The notes under the pieces are model-generated. The model ran no database searches. It worked only from the letters and a program-made list of their open reading frames with translations, and was not told the DNA's origin. Positions 10,832 to 22,097 of a DNA stretch of 64,000 nucleotides are shown piece after piece. A program made the translations under genes and the position numbers. This stretch comes from Macrolepiota albuminosa (Eukaryota; Basidiomycota; Agaricomycetes; Agaricales; Agaricaceae), in the NCBI GenBank assembly GCA_027475525.1, contig JAMWFC010000049.1:125297-189296 (forward strand). Direction: 5' to 3'. Each line of letters opens with the position of its first letter. Positions within the stretch are counted from its first letter, which is position 1.

Positions 10832-13020
10832 TTGGCCACGCGCTAGAGTTTTTAGAGTCCCACAGTTTGCAGTACCCACAGGAACTGCCCTATCCTCATC
10901 ATAAGTCCAGAAAAACCGACGATCACGAAGGATGTGCGTCGTGCACCCTGAGTCCAAGATAGAGTTGAACCAGGTCGCAATTGAAGCAAGAGCGACAGGG
11001 GATGCAGATTGGAGAAGAGCCATGTAGGGTGGAAGTTCACAAGATACATAAGCAGACAAATCGATTTCATTGGCGGAGTCATCAGCAGTAGGGATATCTT
11101 GCTCATCAATCTCGTCGACAAAAGATAACGGAGTAGGTATGGGTTGTGTGTCGGAGGTAGCTACATTAGCTCTAGAGCAAAAACGCATGAGATCATGGCC
11201 ATTCTCCATTCCACCACCCTTAGACCAACACGACTCGATTGAATGACCATGCATGTTACAGTTCGTACAGAGAATGTGAGGTCGAGGATTGATGGAATCA
11301 GATGTTGTACCATTGTTATTCGAAGAATTTGCTGAAGGAGGATTTACTGTGGAAGACCCAGAAGGTGTTGTCGTAGTCTGATTCGGACATGGATGAAAAA
11401 CCATTGCAAGTTGTCGACGTTCAGCGTCCATGTTCATTATGCAAGTTGCGAGTTGAGCAAAGTCGTACGTTCCATTAGGGCCAGCATTCTCCCAAGATAA
11501 TCGAACTTTCTCCTTTAAAACAGACCATTGATCACCATTTGGTAAGCTGTCCACAAATTTCTGTATCTTCTGCCAGGGATTAACTGGTGAATCGCCAAAC
11601 ACCATGCCTGTACATATGAAGAAACTGTGTTCAGAGAAGCTTGCAACGAAAAGACCTTCGATTTCATAAATTCTGCGACCAAAGCACTGCCTATCCCAAA
11701 ACGTTCACGTAAAAAGGCTAAGAGATCACGAGCAGGACAAATGGGTAAGTCATAGGGGCCGCCTCATTTAGGAGGGAGGGAGTCTTGTATTTCCTGGGAT
11801 AACTTTCCAACAATAACGTGCTCAACAATATCATCTTTCTGCCAGAATACCTGATATGCATCTGTTTTCTCAGACGAGGAATCAAAATCGTAGTAGGGAG
11901 GTAATGCCACAGGACTTGTCAGGTCTCGAAGACTTCCAACATTAGGAATCCTACAAATGTGACCACGTAAACCGATGCTAGTGATTATCCAAATGACCGC
12001 CGATTCCCAAGAGACTCATTCCACCGAAGAGCGAAGAAGTGGAACTGTAGCTAGTGATGGCAGTTTGACATCAGCAGAAGGGATATCAGCCGACCGTGAA
12101 GTACGTGACGGTATTTGTTGTGGAGGTGGAAAAAGGGGTGGTCAAGGAATAGGATTAGGTATAAGTGGCGGAAACAAGTGCGGAGGAGGATCATGATGAA
12201 AAGCAGGAGGTGGAATATGGTTCTGGTTGACGGTAGCATTATGAAAATTATGAAAAGGCCAAGCATTTGTATTCATATGTTGTTGAAATCGAGGAGGCAA
12301 GCGATTAAAGTTTGGAAGCGGAGGATAATTCTGCTGTTCAGAAACAGGTCGAGATGGAAAAGAGGATGAATTATTGGAAGAAGTGTCAGGAACAGCAGGG
12401 AAAGCATGAAACTGATCATGAACTGTAGTGTGAGGTTCGATATTGTCTTGGTGCGAGGAAAAAGAAACCAAAGAAACAGGACGTGATGGAGGAAGAGGAA
12501 TATTAATAGGTTGAGTTGGAAAGTTACGAACAGTGGTTGAACAAAAATCTTCAGGACGAACAGAGTTTGCCCTAAAGACATGGGTAGAAGGTGGTCTAGC
12601 AGCGACCGGAGAAAGTGGAACTGAGCGAGGGCCAGAGGGTTGAGAATAAATAGAGTTTGGACAAGAAGCATGATCAGATTCAGAATGAAAAGTATGGACA
12701 GAGGGTGGGTGAAAAGGAGGTCTACAAGGAGCAGGAGCATGAAAATTAACGGGTATATGTGGAGACAGAGAGGATGGTACAACATTATTATTAGAAGGGA
12801 GAAAATTGTAAGTCCTATTATGCTAAAAAGTCAGTGGTGTGTCATAAGTGTGTAGGAAATGAAAAGAAGAATGTGGTTGTTGTGGGTTATATGCTCCCGG
12901 AATCGGCGATTTGTGTATGCGCGGAATATTTAAAGATCCTGGGTCAGGAAACGTCGTTGCGTCTTCGCCCTCCTGAGGATGTCGTGGAATTTCCCTCCCA
13001 CTTGAAGTGTGGTTGGACAT
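10832..13020 (-). pseudogene. Copia-A gag and start of protease
   Basis: A start at 13020 (MSNHTSSGREIP) opens a Pro/His/Asn-rich region (about 13020-12120). A gag-like helical region follows (about 12000-11400, with QKIQKFVDSLPNGDQW and TCIMNMDAERRQLA). Next come the zinc knuckle CTNCNMHGHSIESC (C-x2-C-x4-H-x4-C, about 11235-11280) and the copia protease motif SILDSGCTTHILRD near 10950. The frame is broken by several stops and shifts upstream of 11605, so this copy is dead. The longest intact frame is 11605-10832. Confidence 0.8.
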
Positions 13021-13126
13021 GATAAGCCAAGAATAAAAAGAATTGCCAGCACCACGTGGAGGCAGCCACGGGCACCCAATATGAATATCTGGACAATGAG
13101 TTGTTCCAACAAGCTGGGTTTAGAAA

Positions 13127-13138
13127 GGGCCCATAACC
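13127..13138 (-). other. Copia-A primer binding site (half-tRNA-iMet type)
   Basis: Immediately after the LTR end the minus strand reads GGTTATGGGCCC. This is close to the complement of the initiator-Met tRNA anticodon stem-loop, the internally cleaved half-tRNA primer known for Ty5 and copia elements. Confidence 0.6.
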
Positions 13139-13432
13139 TGTAATTCCGGACCTAGTGAGATACAAACAAAGAAAAAGCCTCAGTGTTGTTCCAATGATGG
13201 AGGAAACAACTATATTTTTATTGTACCTAGTGAGATACGAACAAAGAAAACTGTGTGATAAAGTTACAATAAGTATATCTGTTTGTCAGGAAGTGATTGC
13301 AGACTTACAGCCTCAGTGTCGTTCCAATGATGGAGGAAACAACTGAGGCTGCAAGGAAGCAAAGCATGGGTGATGTGGCAATTAGTCACATGAGAGATTG
13401 GATGCGGAGACTAGATAGGAGATACTCCAACA
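13139..13432 (-). repeat. Copia-A 5' LTR (294 bp)
   Basis: On the minus strand it starts TGTTGGAGTATC at 13432 and ends GGAATTACA at 13139, followed directly by the primer site. Two short segments occur twice inside it: GTTTCCTCCATCATTGGAAC (within 13178-13212 and 13311-13345) and a CTTTGTTyGTATCTCACTAG-like stretch (13151 and 13226). Confidence 0.75.
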
Positions 13433-13904
13433 ATTTTTTCTGACATTATCTCATTTTACTGTTTCTATTCTTTCAACACTATCTGTTAGTACTATTCTTG
13501 GCCCTTGAGGTGCTCTGGTTCTTTAGCTACCATTCAGACAAGTGTGGGCCCCTCAGCACCACTTTCAGACTGCTTATATAAGCCAGAGTTTGCCAGAGTT
13601 TGTCTCTTATTTGTGCAATTGTTTGTGTAGGCAATTTTTGAGTTTTTAAGGTTTTGTTGTACTGTACAGTTGTTTCTGATGCTTTAGAGGCCTCAGAAGC
13701 ATCCAACCTGGCATAGGAAATTTCTAGACTTGTTCTCTTTAGCTCTCCCTCTGCCAGCTGTGCAACTGAGCCACAGCCTCTAGAGGTTGCCCTTACAACC
13801 TCCTCATTGTTGTGCTAGTGATGTAAGTTTTGAGTTTCCTAATGGTGGTTCAGACTGCTAAGTAAAGCTTGTATTGAAGAATAAAAGCCAGAGATGTCCT
13901 GAAT
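13433..13904. other. Gene-free stretch between Copia-A and Copia-B
   Basis: There is no coding sequence. A TATA-like TTATATAAGCC near 13573, followed by a doubled GCCAGAGTTT, resembles an LTR promoter, so an unrecognised solo LTR is possible. I could not define its ends. Confidence 0.3.
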
Positions 13905-14888
13905 TCATGTCATTGTGGTGGTACACATTGATGACTTCTTGTCAATTGCAAGCTCCAAAAAGATGAACATGCACTTTAGATCTCAGCTAGAAACAGCTTA
14001 GACCATCATGGACCTAGGGACTCCACGATAGATTGTCAGCATAGCAGTCGAATGGAACAGAGAGCAGAAGAAAGTATACTTATCCCAGAGACCCATAATT
14101 GACAGACTCATATCTCAGTTTGGTTAAAAGGAGGCTAATCCTCTTTTTTTGCTGATGGAACCTGGTCTGAAGCTCAGAAGAACTAACTATTCAAAGTTGA
14201 CTCAGACAGAATGTGAAACCCTCGCTAAAGTTCCATATCATTGATTGGTGGGAGGCTTATTATGGTTGGTGGTGTCCTCACAACTAGATATACAATATGC
14301 GTCCAATAGCTCATGCAATATCTCGATTCATATTTGACAATACACTGGAACACTGCAGTATGTGTAGTACAATATCTGAAAGGCACAAGAGACATGAGAT
14401 TATGCTTGGGAGGAAATGACCATATTATGCTGGCAGGGTTCACAGATTCTGACTGGGCAAACTGCCTGGACACACATCGAAGTGTGGGCAGCTATGCATG
14501 GTCTTTAGGCTCTGAAATCATCTTGTGGGCTTCACAAAAACAAAAGACTGTGGCTGCATCATCATGTGAAGCCAAGTATATGGCATTTGAGGCTGCACAA
14601 AAGTGTATATGGCTATGGACACTGCTACAAAGGATTGGATATGACTCAGCTGAAGCAATAAAAATTATGTGTGATAACAATGTGGCAATAAACTTATCAG
14701 AAGACCTTCTGTTACATGCAAGAGTGAAACATGTGGATATCAAATACCACTTCCTTTGAGAACGTGTCACCTCAGGAGAACTGACGGTGCAATATATCAA
14801 TATCAGAGACAATGTTGCAAATCTATTTACTAAGGCTCTTCCACTACTACGATTCTCTTGTCTTCAAGAAATTCTGGAATTACAATAG
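13905..14888 (+). pseudogene. Copia-B reverse transcriptase C-terminus and RNase H (decayed)
   Basis: RT palm sequence with the active site as HIDDFL is seen at about 13930. Stops follow near 14000, 14030 and 14125. RNase H is open from 14313 to 14759: AVCVVQYLKGTRDM, GFTDSDWAN, WASQKQKTVAASSCEAKY and the catalytic C-terminal block ending VKHVDIKYHFL. A TGA at about 14758 interrupts the last part, which continues as TVQYINIRDNVANLFTKAL to about 14888. This order and these motifs are diagnostic for Ty1/copia. Confidence 0.85.
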
Positions 14889-14929
14889 GCCATGATTCAT
14901 ATGAGGAGAAGCATGTTTATGGTGAGGAG

Positions 14930-15226
14930 TGTTGGACGACACGGCACTACAGGGTCACCATAAGTGGCCCCACTAAGACAACAAATTAATTCTATCCCTG
15001 GAAAGAGGATTATTATGTATATATAGAGGTTCAGATAGAACTTTCACTCTCAGTCAAGTGTGTCTGACTGAGAGTGAGTCAAATGTTTTATATTATGAAG
15101 GACATATTACTCTATTGTAGAATAGACTTACCATACCGGTTTCTATAGGTAGGAGTCAAGTGTGTCTGACTAAGGAATAGACTTACTGTACCGGTTTCTA
15201 TAGGCATGGGTCTTTAGATTCTAACA
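14930..15226 (+). repeat. Copia-B 3' LTR (297 bp)
   Basis: It starts TGTTGGACGACACGG just after the purine-rich ATGGTGAGGAG and ends GATTCTAACA, giving TGTT..AACA termini. A segment around GTCAAGTGTGTCTGACT and ATAGACTTAC..ACCGGTTTCTATAGG is repeated inside it (about 15054-15150 and 15157-15206). Confidence 0.8.
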
Positions 15227-15600
15227 CAGTAGTCATTTAACTCAGAATTGCTCTTTAGTTACACAGTGACTTGTCTATTTCTCACTATGCATTACCCTCC
15301 CTCCTCTTCCTCAGTAATAGATAGCTGCCAGCATGAGAATAAAAAAAATTAGCACAGATATCTTGCACATGGGACTGGCTCTATGAGCTCTCTCAATCCA
15401 TGGTATTTCTATACTTATCAAACTGAGGAAGAAGCAGCTCATTGGCCAGATATTATTTGTATCATAGTGAACTAACAAAATTGACTCTAGTTAGAGGGAT
15501 AGGTGACCCCTCTTCTATGCTTCTAATTAGAGGGCTAGATGTGCCATGCAGGTGTGTTGCATTTATGTACTAGCCAATACTGTCAAACAAGCTTCAGCAT
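15227..15600. other. Gene-free stretch
   Basis: No coding region or recognisable element is seen. A short TCTAGTTAGAGGG / TCTAATTAGAGGG repeat occurs near 15485 and 15520. Confidence 0.4.
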
Positions 15601-16000
15601 GTGTACTGCCAAATCAAGTTGGGACATCTGCCACCATACTGAAGGGGTCAATATAATCAAGAGAACAAATTTGAACTGCTCACATTCTGGCCAACAAACC
15701 AATAAATATGGTATAACCAACATTAAGGACAAGAATTCTGATGCTGTGGTTAATTTACTCTATGGTCACAAATGTCCATCTCCGATAAGGGCATTATCTT
15801 GCCACGTCATATATTGATGAACTTAGGACAGCCATCAGGTCATTTTCAGCACTGACACTGTTTGCTGTGATGTTCACACCAACAATAGATATGAGGATGA
15901 AAAGAAGGCCATAGCCCTGTTATTCCAGTAATCAATGAGGCAGGTCCTAGAGTACCTCTCCATAGATCAACTCACAATGCAGAGGCCCAAGTCCACAGAA
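15600..16000 (-). pseudogene. Truncated copy of the NCS1 permease gene
   Basis: The stretch 15810-15990 resembles exon 8 of the intact permease (around 17130-17300) in the same orientation: it shares the CATATTxxTG..AxxATxAGxTCATTT, TTTGCTGxxATGTT and ATxGATATGAGGA-like blocks. Near 15628 it also shares the exon-9 block ACATCTGCCACCAT. The copy is shortened, diverged and has no continuous frame. A 77-bp duplication (15962-16115) lies at its end. It looks like a dispersed or tandem partial duplication of the neighbouring gene. Confidence 0.65.
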
Positions 16001-16115
16001 CACTCTCTTGCAACTTCTAAAGCTTGGCTCCATAACCAATAGATCAACTCACAATGCAGAGGCCCAAGTCCACAGAACACTCTCTTGCAACTTCTAAAGC
16101 TTGGCTCCATAACCA
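15962..16115. repeat. 77-bp tandem duplication no. 7
   Basis: Bases 15962-16038 are repeated at 16039-16115, at the edge of the permease pseudogene. Confidence 0.95.
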
Positions 16116-16402
16116 ACCTTTCCTACAATATCCTCTTACACTGCTCCAGCCTTAGTTGTCACAAACTTGAATATTGTCAAATATCTGCCTTCTGCATCCA
16201 TCTATGTTATCTTACATACATCCTTCTGCCAACTCCCATTGTTACAAGGGGATAAATCCAGTTATTATATAACAGTATCAGTCACCTGTCAGTCATGCTG
16301 AATTCTGAAGAATCTTGCTGCTACAGTTAGTAGTAACACTATCTATCAATGTTAATGAATTAATTCTGTAGAAGGAAACAGAGAAAAACCTTCGTGCCAC
16401 AA
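16116..16402. other. Intergenic, permease 3' flank
   Basis: No coding sequence is seen. It probably contains the 3' UTR of the permease and a decayed remainder of the pseudogene copy. Confidence 0.4.
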
Positions 16403-18560
16403 TCAACTGCTTACACTACCTTCATTTTCCTTATTACTAGGCAAATTACATGGCAATGTCTCTTCATCTGCAAGAACTGGCCCATCTACAAATGTCTCTG
16501 ATGCAGGCCATACAGTTGACAAGCTCCAGAAGATAAACAGGGCAGAAAAAAACTAGTGTGTTCACTTCACCAGGAGAAGAAAAGGTGCAGAAGCAACAAC
16601 GCACCCCATAAAGCCAAGCAATATCAAAGAGGTGCAAAGCACGTCCAACCTTGATCTTGGTAGTGATGTTGCCAATGAGCCCCGGCATAGTGGGTGTTAC
16701 AGAACATAGGAGAGTAACTACAGCTCTCCAGTTCTGTGATAGTTGTTAGTTCCATCACTTGATATGCCAAGGCAAACCTACAATGCCGTTCCAGTACCTG
16801 TACCTTCCATGAGGATCATACATTGCGGTCACATCGACGCTGCCTTTATGCACAAGCCAAAACTAGTAAGATTTATTAATAGGTAATGTGAAGCAAATCA
16901 CGTTCAGCACTAACATCTGCCACCATTCTGTCCACAATATGAAAATTGAATACATGAAAAAAAATAGGACCAACCACTCACATCCCTGCAAATGGCCCAA
17001 GAAAAACCGTATATCCGCTCATAAAAGACAAAAAACCAGGTGCAGTCGCTAAAATTTGCCAGGGACATATTGCCCAGCCTCCGATTAATGCACAAATGAC
17101 CTGACCTCTTCTAATATTGACATATTTTGGGAATAGCCCCATGAGATCATTTGCTGCGCTGAGGCTATTTGCTGATATGTTAGTACCAATGATTGAGATG
17201 AGGAAGCTGAACGCTGCAAAAAAGGCTGCAGCTCTATTATCCCAATGGTCAATGAGGCGGAGGGGGTCCCAAAGGACTTCTCCATAGATAAATTCTGCGG
17301 CAGAGGTTACAGCGATGCCTTTTACAAATTCAAAGTTGGCAAGATACAAATAAAAGACAAATGTATGGCGCACCTATAAAACCAACGAGGGTAAAAGCAA
17401 CTGGGATGATGAAAATCTGCACAAATTGCCTGCAAAGATTGTTAAATAGTGACTGGGACAATTTAAAAAAATAGACATACGCGCGCTCGTTCTTGGCGTA
17501 TCTCTGTCAGGGGATTACATGTATTTAAATATATTCCTTTGAAACAGACACATACCGTAAAGTCAGGGATGTTGATTGAGACTGTACAATAGACGCCTAG
17601 GGTGCTGTTGAGCGCACTAAGCCATGTCCATGCCAGTGTGCTGCTAGTTAGAGTGGCTTGGGTGAGGGGACCCTTGTTTGGAGCTAGACTCTTGCTGGAC
17701 GGCACTCTAACCATGGCCCAGGAGAGGATGGCAAGCCATGCACAAGGGACAATGACAGATTTGACTGTAAAAAAATGCCTGATCTTTTGAGGGGGGACGA
17801 GGAAAAATGGAAATTGAATGAGCCAAAAAAGGAAGTAGCACATCATATCTTATAAAGTGATAATGAAGCAGAGAAAGAAAGCAAACCTTGAGTACGAACC
17901 TCTTGTGGTAACAGATGACGAAGCAGAAAGATGATTCGGTATGTGTGCAGTTGCAGGCCAGATGGCCTTGAGCATCTGATAGATGCATTCCGAACCAGAA
18001 AATGTCTAGAAGTAGTTGACAATTAAAAGGGAAGAAACTCAAGAGGCAAATTACCTGAATACCAAACCAGAACATAGCAAGGACGACTCTGCTTATCACA
18101 ATAAACCAGCTGAACCAATAGCCAAAAGAAGACCGAGCCAGGACAGGGAAGCCGATGTGAAGACGTGCTCCGACAGTTCCATTGAGGATCATAACGATCT
18201 TGAGCAAAAAGCCATACGTAAGGCAATCAAGTTGATAGAGTGGTAGTACTCACGGCAAGAAGGAAATAACCAACCGCAATGGCGGCCAAAGCTTGTCTCC
18301 TTAAGGAGTATAAGGAGCTTTTTAGGGGTGCATGAGGGGCATCCATACCACGTCAAACCGACTGCAAGCATGGAACTAGCAAACTGCCACATTGCGACAT
18401 GAGTGGCGTCGGACACCCAATAGGCAATGAAGTTCCCTGTAGTCCATGTTCTCTGTGAAGGAGGGACAGGGTCCATATCCTGATTGCTGCGGTGGCCAAA
18501 AGCACTTTTGCTCGGTGGGAGGGCCCATGCTTTGGCACGGAGAATATTGAGGATGCGCAT
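16403..18560 (-). CDS. NCS1-family nucleobase/allantoin-type permease, 12 exons
   Basis: My model is 18560-18349, 18299-18254, 18198-18055, 18005-17900, 17848-17556, 17503-17481, 17429-17374, 17318-16982, 16927-16915, 16862-16782, 16733-16605 and 16552-16403, giving 529 aa, the usual length of Fur4/Dal4-type transporters. All introns are GT..AG, 45-55 nt. Family landmarks in order: DMDPVPPSQRTWTTGNFIAYW near the N-terminus (20 residues from DMDPVPP), NGTVGARLHIGFPVLARSSFG, FSGSECIYQML, PDFTRYAKNERAQ, AVTSAAEFIYGE, WDNRAAAFFAAF, GPFAGIMVADFW, DPHGRYRYWNGINWRA and FDIAWLYG. NCS1 proteins are plasma-membrane proton symporters with 12 helices that import uracil, allantoin, uridine or related compounds. 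Substrate cannot be told from sequence alone. Two exons are only 23 and 13 nt. The gene shares a 317-bp divergent promoter with the kinase. Confidence 0.92.
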
Positions 18561-18877
18561 GGCACGATATGGAGGGGAAAAGAGAACTACCTGCAGGCTG
18601 CAAGGAAAAAGGAGTTTAATACTAAGCTATCCCGAGGGAAACGCTTTGCAAGATTGGAAGCATAAGGAAACTCATGATCAATTGAATCGTCTAAAATTAT
18701 AAGTTTATACGATCGACTTCCGTAATTGTGCAACGGCATGGGGGCGTTCCGTTGTCATTCTAAGTTCAGGACATGGGGGCGTTCCGTTGGCATTCTAAGT
18801 TCAGGACATGGGGGCGTTCCGTTGTCATTCTAAGTTTAGGACATGTACATGTGGTAACTGTAACGTTTTTGCCTTAA
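18561..18877. promoter_or_regulatory. Divergent promoter region between permease and kinase
   Basis: The 317 bp separate two start codons facing away from each other, so both promoters must lie here or inside the genes. It contains three copies of a 35-bp GC-box-like repeat (18738-18842), the third ending 35 bp before the kinase ATG. Confidence 0.6.
18738..18842. repeat. 35-bp minisatellite, three copies
   Basis: The copies start at 18738, 18773 and 18808, each beginning ATGGGGGCGTTCCGTTG and ending AGGAC. Copy 2 has one substitution and copy 3 another. It is truly tandem without spacers, so not CRISPR-like. The GGGGGCG core could be a C2H2 zinc-finger site (inference). Confidence 0.9.
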
Positions 18878-20995
18878 ATGGAACACGTACTCGACGAACC
18901 AGCTGGACTACCTGTCCCATTAGAACAAACATCGTTAGTATACTGTGACCCGTTACGTAGCAGAGTGGAGCAGGCTCTGGTACCCGAACAGCACTCTCGG
19001 CGTCTCCGGCCCGGAGAGCCGCTCAACGTGCGTCGACGTTCGCGCAACGCCTCGTCGTTGTCGCCATGCATTCCGATGCATTCGACATTGTTCCGTTCAA
19101 TGTGCGTCGTCTTTACTTCATCTGATGAGCCTAGACCGACCGATTCTCAGGACATCAAGGGCAGCTGGAAGAAGCTAGGCGCCGGCTCGTTTGGCAATGT
19201 CTACAGGGGTAGATGCGTTTGTCTCTGCGCTGTGCATCACTAACATCTGCAGGGAACTACCTGGGCATTGATGTCGCCATCAAAGAGGTGCTGCCGTCCA
19301 AGGACTACGATGTCGGCAAGTACTTTGAGCGAGAGTGGCGACTGATGAAGGAGTGCCGCCATCCCAACATTTGTCTCTTCATCGGCCTCAGTCGCGCTCC
19401 AGACCCCGATGGCCGCATTTTTATCGTTTCTGAGTTCGTCGACAACGGCAACGTCCGCCTCTATATCCATGACAACACAAACCCCTTTCCCTGGCGTCTC
19501 CGCATGTCCTTCGCGACAGATGTTGCCCGCGCCCTCGCCTACCTCCATGCCCGCAAATGCATACATCGCGATCTTAAAGGTGAGAACCTCCTTGTCACCT
19601 CTAACGGTCGTCTCAAGGTTACCGACTTTGGCTTTGCGCGCATCGCCGCTCGCAACGAGGAAGAGTCCAGACGCCTCACCTTTTGCGGGACAGACGCATA
19701 TATGTCTCCTGAAATACTTCTCGGAGACGAGTTTGATCTCCCCACGGATATATTTTCCTTGGGCATCATCTTTTGCGAAATCGCTGCCAGACATCTTGCG
19801 GACGATACGCACTTTAAACGGCATCCTCCTACTTTTGGTATTGATGTAGACGAAGTCTACCGCCTCGCTAGTCCTGATTGTCCCTCGGATTTTTTGGCAT
19901 TATGCATTGAGTGTCTCAACATTGACCCCTCTAAACGCCCAACCACCCGCGACATCCTAGAACGTCTTCGTGTCATCGAAGCTGAAGTCACTGCCCGTCC
20001 CAGTGAAGGCGAAGAGGCTCATGTCGGCAGCATCAAGTTTCTCACTGGTGGCAAACGTCCCACTGGTAATCTGCGTATACCCAGCTTTGGAGTGGGTGTA
20101 GGTAAAGACATCCGACACAGCGACTTTGTGTCAGACGACGAAAGCGATGAAGAGCTTTCGGAGGCACTTTCCAGCTTCGGACTGCCTTCCACGGCAAGCG
20201 GTGTGTCTCGTCGACTACTTATCGCCTTCATACGTCTCACGACCTACAGACCAAGCTCTCGTCGACAGCACCTCCTCCCACGTCTCCGAATACAGCACAA
20301 CGACCACCTGCTCGCACCTCAATCAACGCTCAACCATACCCATACCCTCCCTCTCTTCTATACTCACCATCCGTCACTCTCCCAATCCTCTCGTGCCCAT
20401 TAATACCCCGTTGTCCCCCACACCCGACGCCTTTGAGCCTGCCATTCCCGACGATCATCTCAGCTCCAACTCCGTCTTCACCACCGCCTCCTCTCTCTCC
20501 AGCGCCCTTGCAACACAAGGCGGACACTCCACCATCGAGTCCTTGCACACCAACTTCGTCGCACCTCTCATTCACCGCTTCACGCTGCACAAACCCGGTG
20601 CTAAGTCAAACAACGTCGCAAAGTGCACAGAGAGCATTTCTACAAGCGGAAGTAGTGGTGATCTCTCAGGTATACACTGGAATCCCTTATTTATACTCTC
20701 AAGCGGTCTCTTGATGTCCAAATGCGATGTGTGTACCAAACGTTTGGGATTGAAACCTATTCTCGTGTGTGATGACTGTGACTTGAGGTGAGTTTTTGTT
20801 CGCCTGAAGCGTTGTTGATACTCATGATAAGCCCCCAGATGCCATGTGAAATGCGGTGAAAGTGCACCTCACAATTGTGGGAAGCAACAGCAAGCTGATT
20901 CACTCGCCATCTCATCTTTATTACATGTTAAGCAGAGTGTTTCAAACGGCGCTATCATGATCAAGGCCAAATCCTTGGGCACTGCTAGACATTAA
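18878..20995 (+). CDS. TKL/LISK-type protein kinase with C-terminal C1 zinc domain
   Basis: My model is 18878-19208, 19253-20200, 20250-20787 and 20839-20995, giving 657 aa; introns are 44, 49 and 51 nt. An N-terminal Arg/Ser-rich tail precedes the kinase domain (about 97-370): the glycine loop LGAGSFGNVYRG, VAIK with Lys121, catalytic HRDLKGENLL with Asp217, and DFG at 235-237 (VTDFGFARI), then CGTDAYMSPEIL and DIFSLGIIFCEIA. The HRDLKGEN loop and overall sequence resemble basidiomycete TKL kinases of the LIM-kinase-like (LISK) group. The C-terminus has CDVC, CDDC, then CHVKC and a final Cys in C-x2-C-x4-H-x2-C-x7-C spacing, a C1 domain like those binding diacylglycerol. The last intron splits it. 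The first C1 histidine has unusual spacing, so a further intron around 20669-20705 is possible; an alternative 51-nt intron may also lie near 19100-19150. Substrates are unknown. Confidence 0.88.
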
Positions 20996-22097
20996 TTTTC
21001 TTTTTTCATTCTTTCTTGGACGTCATTGTCATCTGACAACCTTGTTATGATTCTTTCCCGTTATAAGTATGACTCTTATACGATTTCTCTTGTCACGCAT
21101 CCTTGGACCCTGCATTAAACAACTGTCATACACCATGATTCCCATGAATTCTTAGTCTATTCAGAACAGTAATAGTTTCCATCGACAAACTTTGTACTCT
21201 AGGTATTCTAATACCTCTCCGATGCTTATTTCAGCCTAGTAGAATTTGGGGGTCGGTTGATGATGGTCCTCGTTTCTTGTGATCATCGATATCAATTGCG
21301 GCAACTTACCATAGGCTCACCCAAACTAGAAATATCACCCCACTCTTTGTATGAATGATACTGTAGAATAATGGGAAGTTGGAATACAGTGCACCGCAGA
21401 TAAACCCCACCTGTCTCCAGTAGCCGCAGTTTTGACTTCCTCGCGGAGCGACCAAAAATCTAGAAGGAAACCTGGCTCAATAGTCATAAAAATGCAGTGG
21501 GGACGAGCTATTCTATAAGCCATTGTGGTGAGAATCAGAACCTATGATAAGACCCTCAGGCACACCATGCAAGTGGACCACACGCGTCCAACTTCACTGA
21601 GCGAACAAAACAGAATGGCACAATATTAGAATTCGGTACAAAAAAGACAGAAGAAGTCCCTAATCTACTACCCCCCTTCCCCTATATACTGAATACGACA
21701 AATGTTTCAGAATAAAGTTTGAACTTGTCCTCCGATTCTAAGCCCACGATCCCATCCCCTCCCCATCCGATGAAGCCCCTATTCGCATGTCGTAAGCTTC
21801 ATGCTTACACACCAATTGAACAAGCCAGGCTTCTGCTGATGCAAGCTCATAACCAACAACTGAAAAGTCAACATAGTTCGGGCAGACTAGAACTAGTCCA
21901 CATACTGGAAACTCAAAAAGGGGGCAGTCCAAACATACCAGTTGGATCTAAAATATGAACCAGTTCAGGTACTTACAATGGAAAGGTGAAGGGGAATACA
22001 ATACAGAGTAGTAACACAGATGGGAAGAAACATCAATAGCAGATAAGCCAGGAATTTAGCAGAGTGAAGTAGCATGAACACCGACGAGATGACTGAT
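20996..22097. other. Intergenic region between converging genes
   Basis: The kinase and GEN1 converge on this 1.1-kb stretch. I see no coding region or mobile element. It presumably holds both 3' UTRs. Confidence 0.5.

Larger units (their letters stand above)
10832..13432 (-). mobile_element. Copia-A: 5' part of a Ty1/copia element, interrupted by Gypsy-1
   Basis: On the minus strand it has a 5' LTR (13139-13432), a half-tRNA-type primer site, gag with a zinc knuckle and the start of the copia protease. It stops abruptly at the Gypsy-1 LTR (10831). Integrase, RT and the 3' LTR must lie beyond Gypsy-1, outside the window, or be lost. Confidence 0.85.
13905..15226 (+). mobile_element. Copia-B: 3' end of a Ty1/copia element
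   Basis: The fragment holds the second half of RT, RNase H, the pol C-terminus and a 3' LTR. Everything 5' of mid-RT is missing. Its LTR differs from those of Copia-A and Copia-C, so it is a third family. Confidence 0.85.

Noticed and set aside
13151..13345. Repeats inside the Copia-A LTR with 75- and 133-bp spacing
   Set aside because: They are imperfect and not 77 bp apart, so they are not counted with the 77-bp duplications; they are LTR-internal repeats.
18738..18842. Direct repeats that might suggest a CRISPR-like array
   Set aside because: The 35-bp units abut with no spacers, and the genome is eukaryotic.
19240..19824. 194-aa antisense ORF over the kinase gene
   Set aside because: It is the complement of the conserved kinase coding sequence and has no motif of its own.
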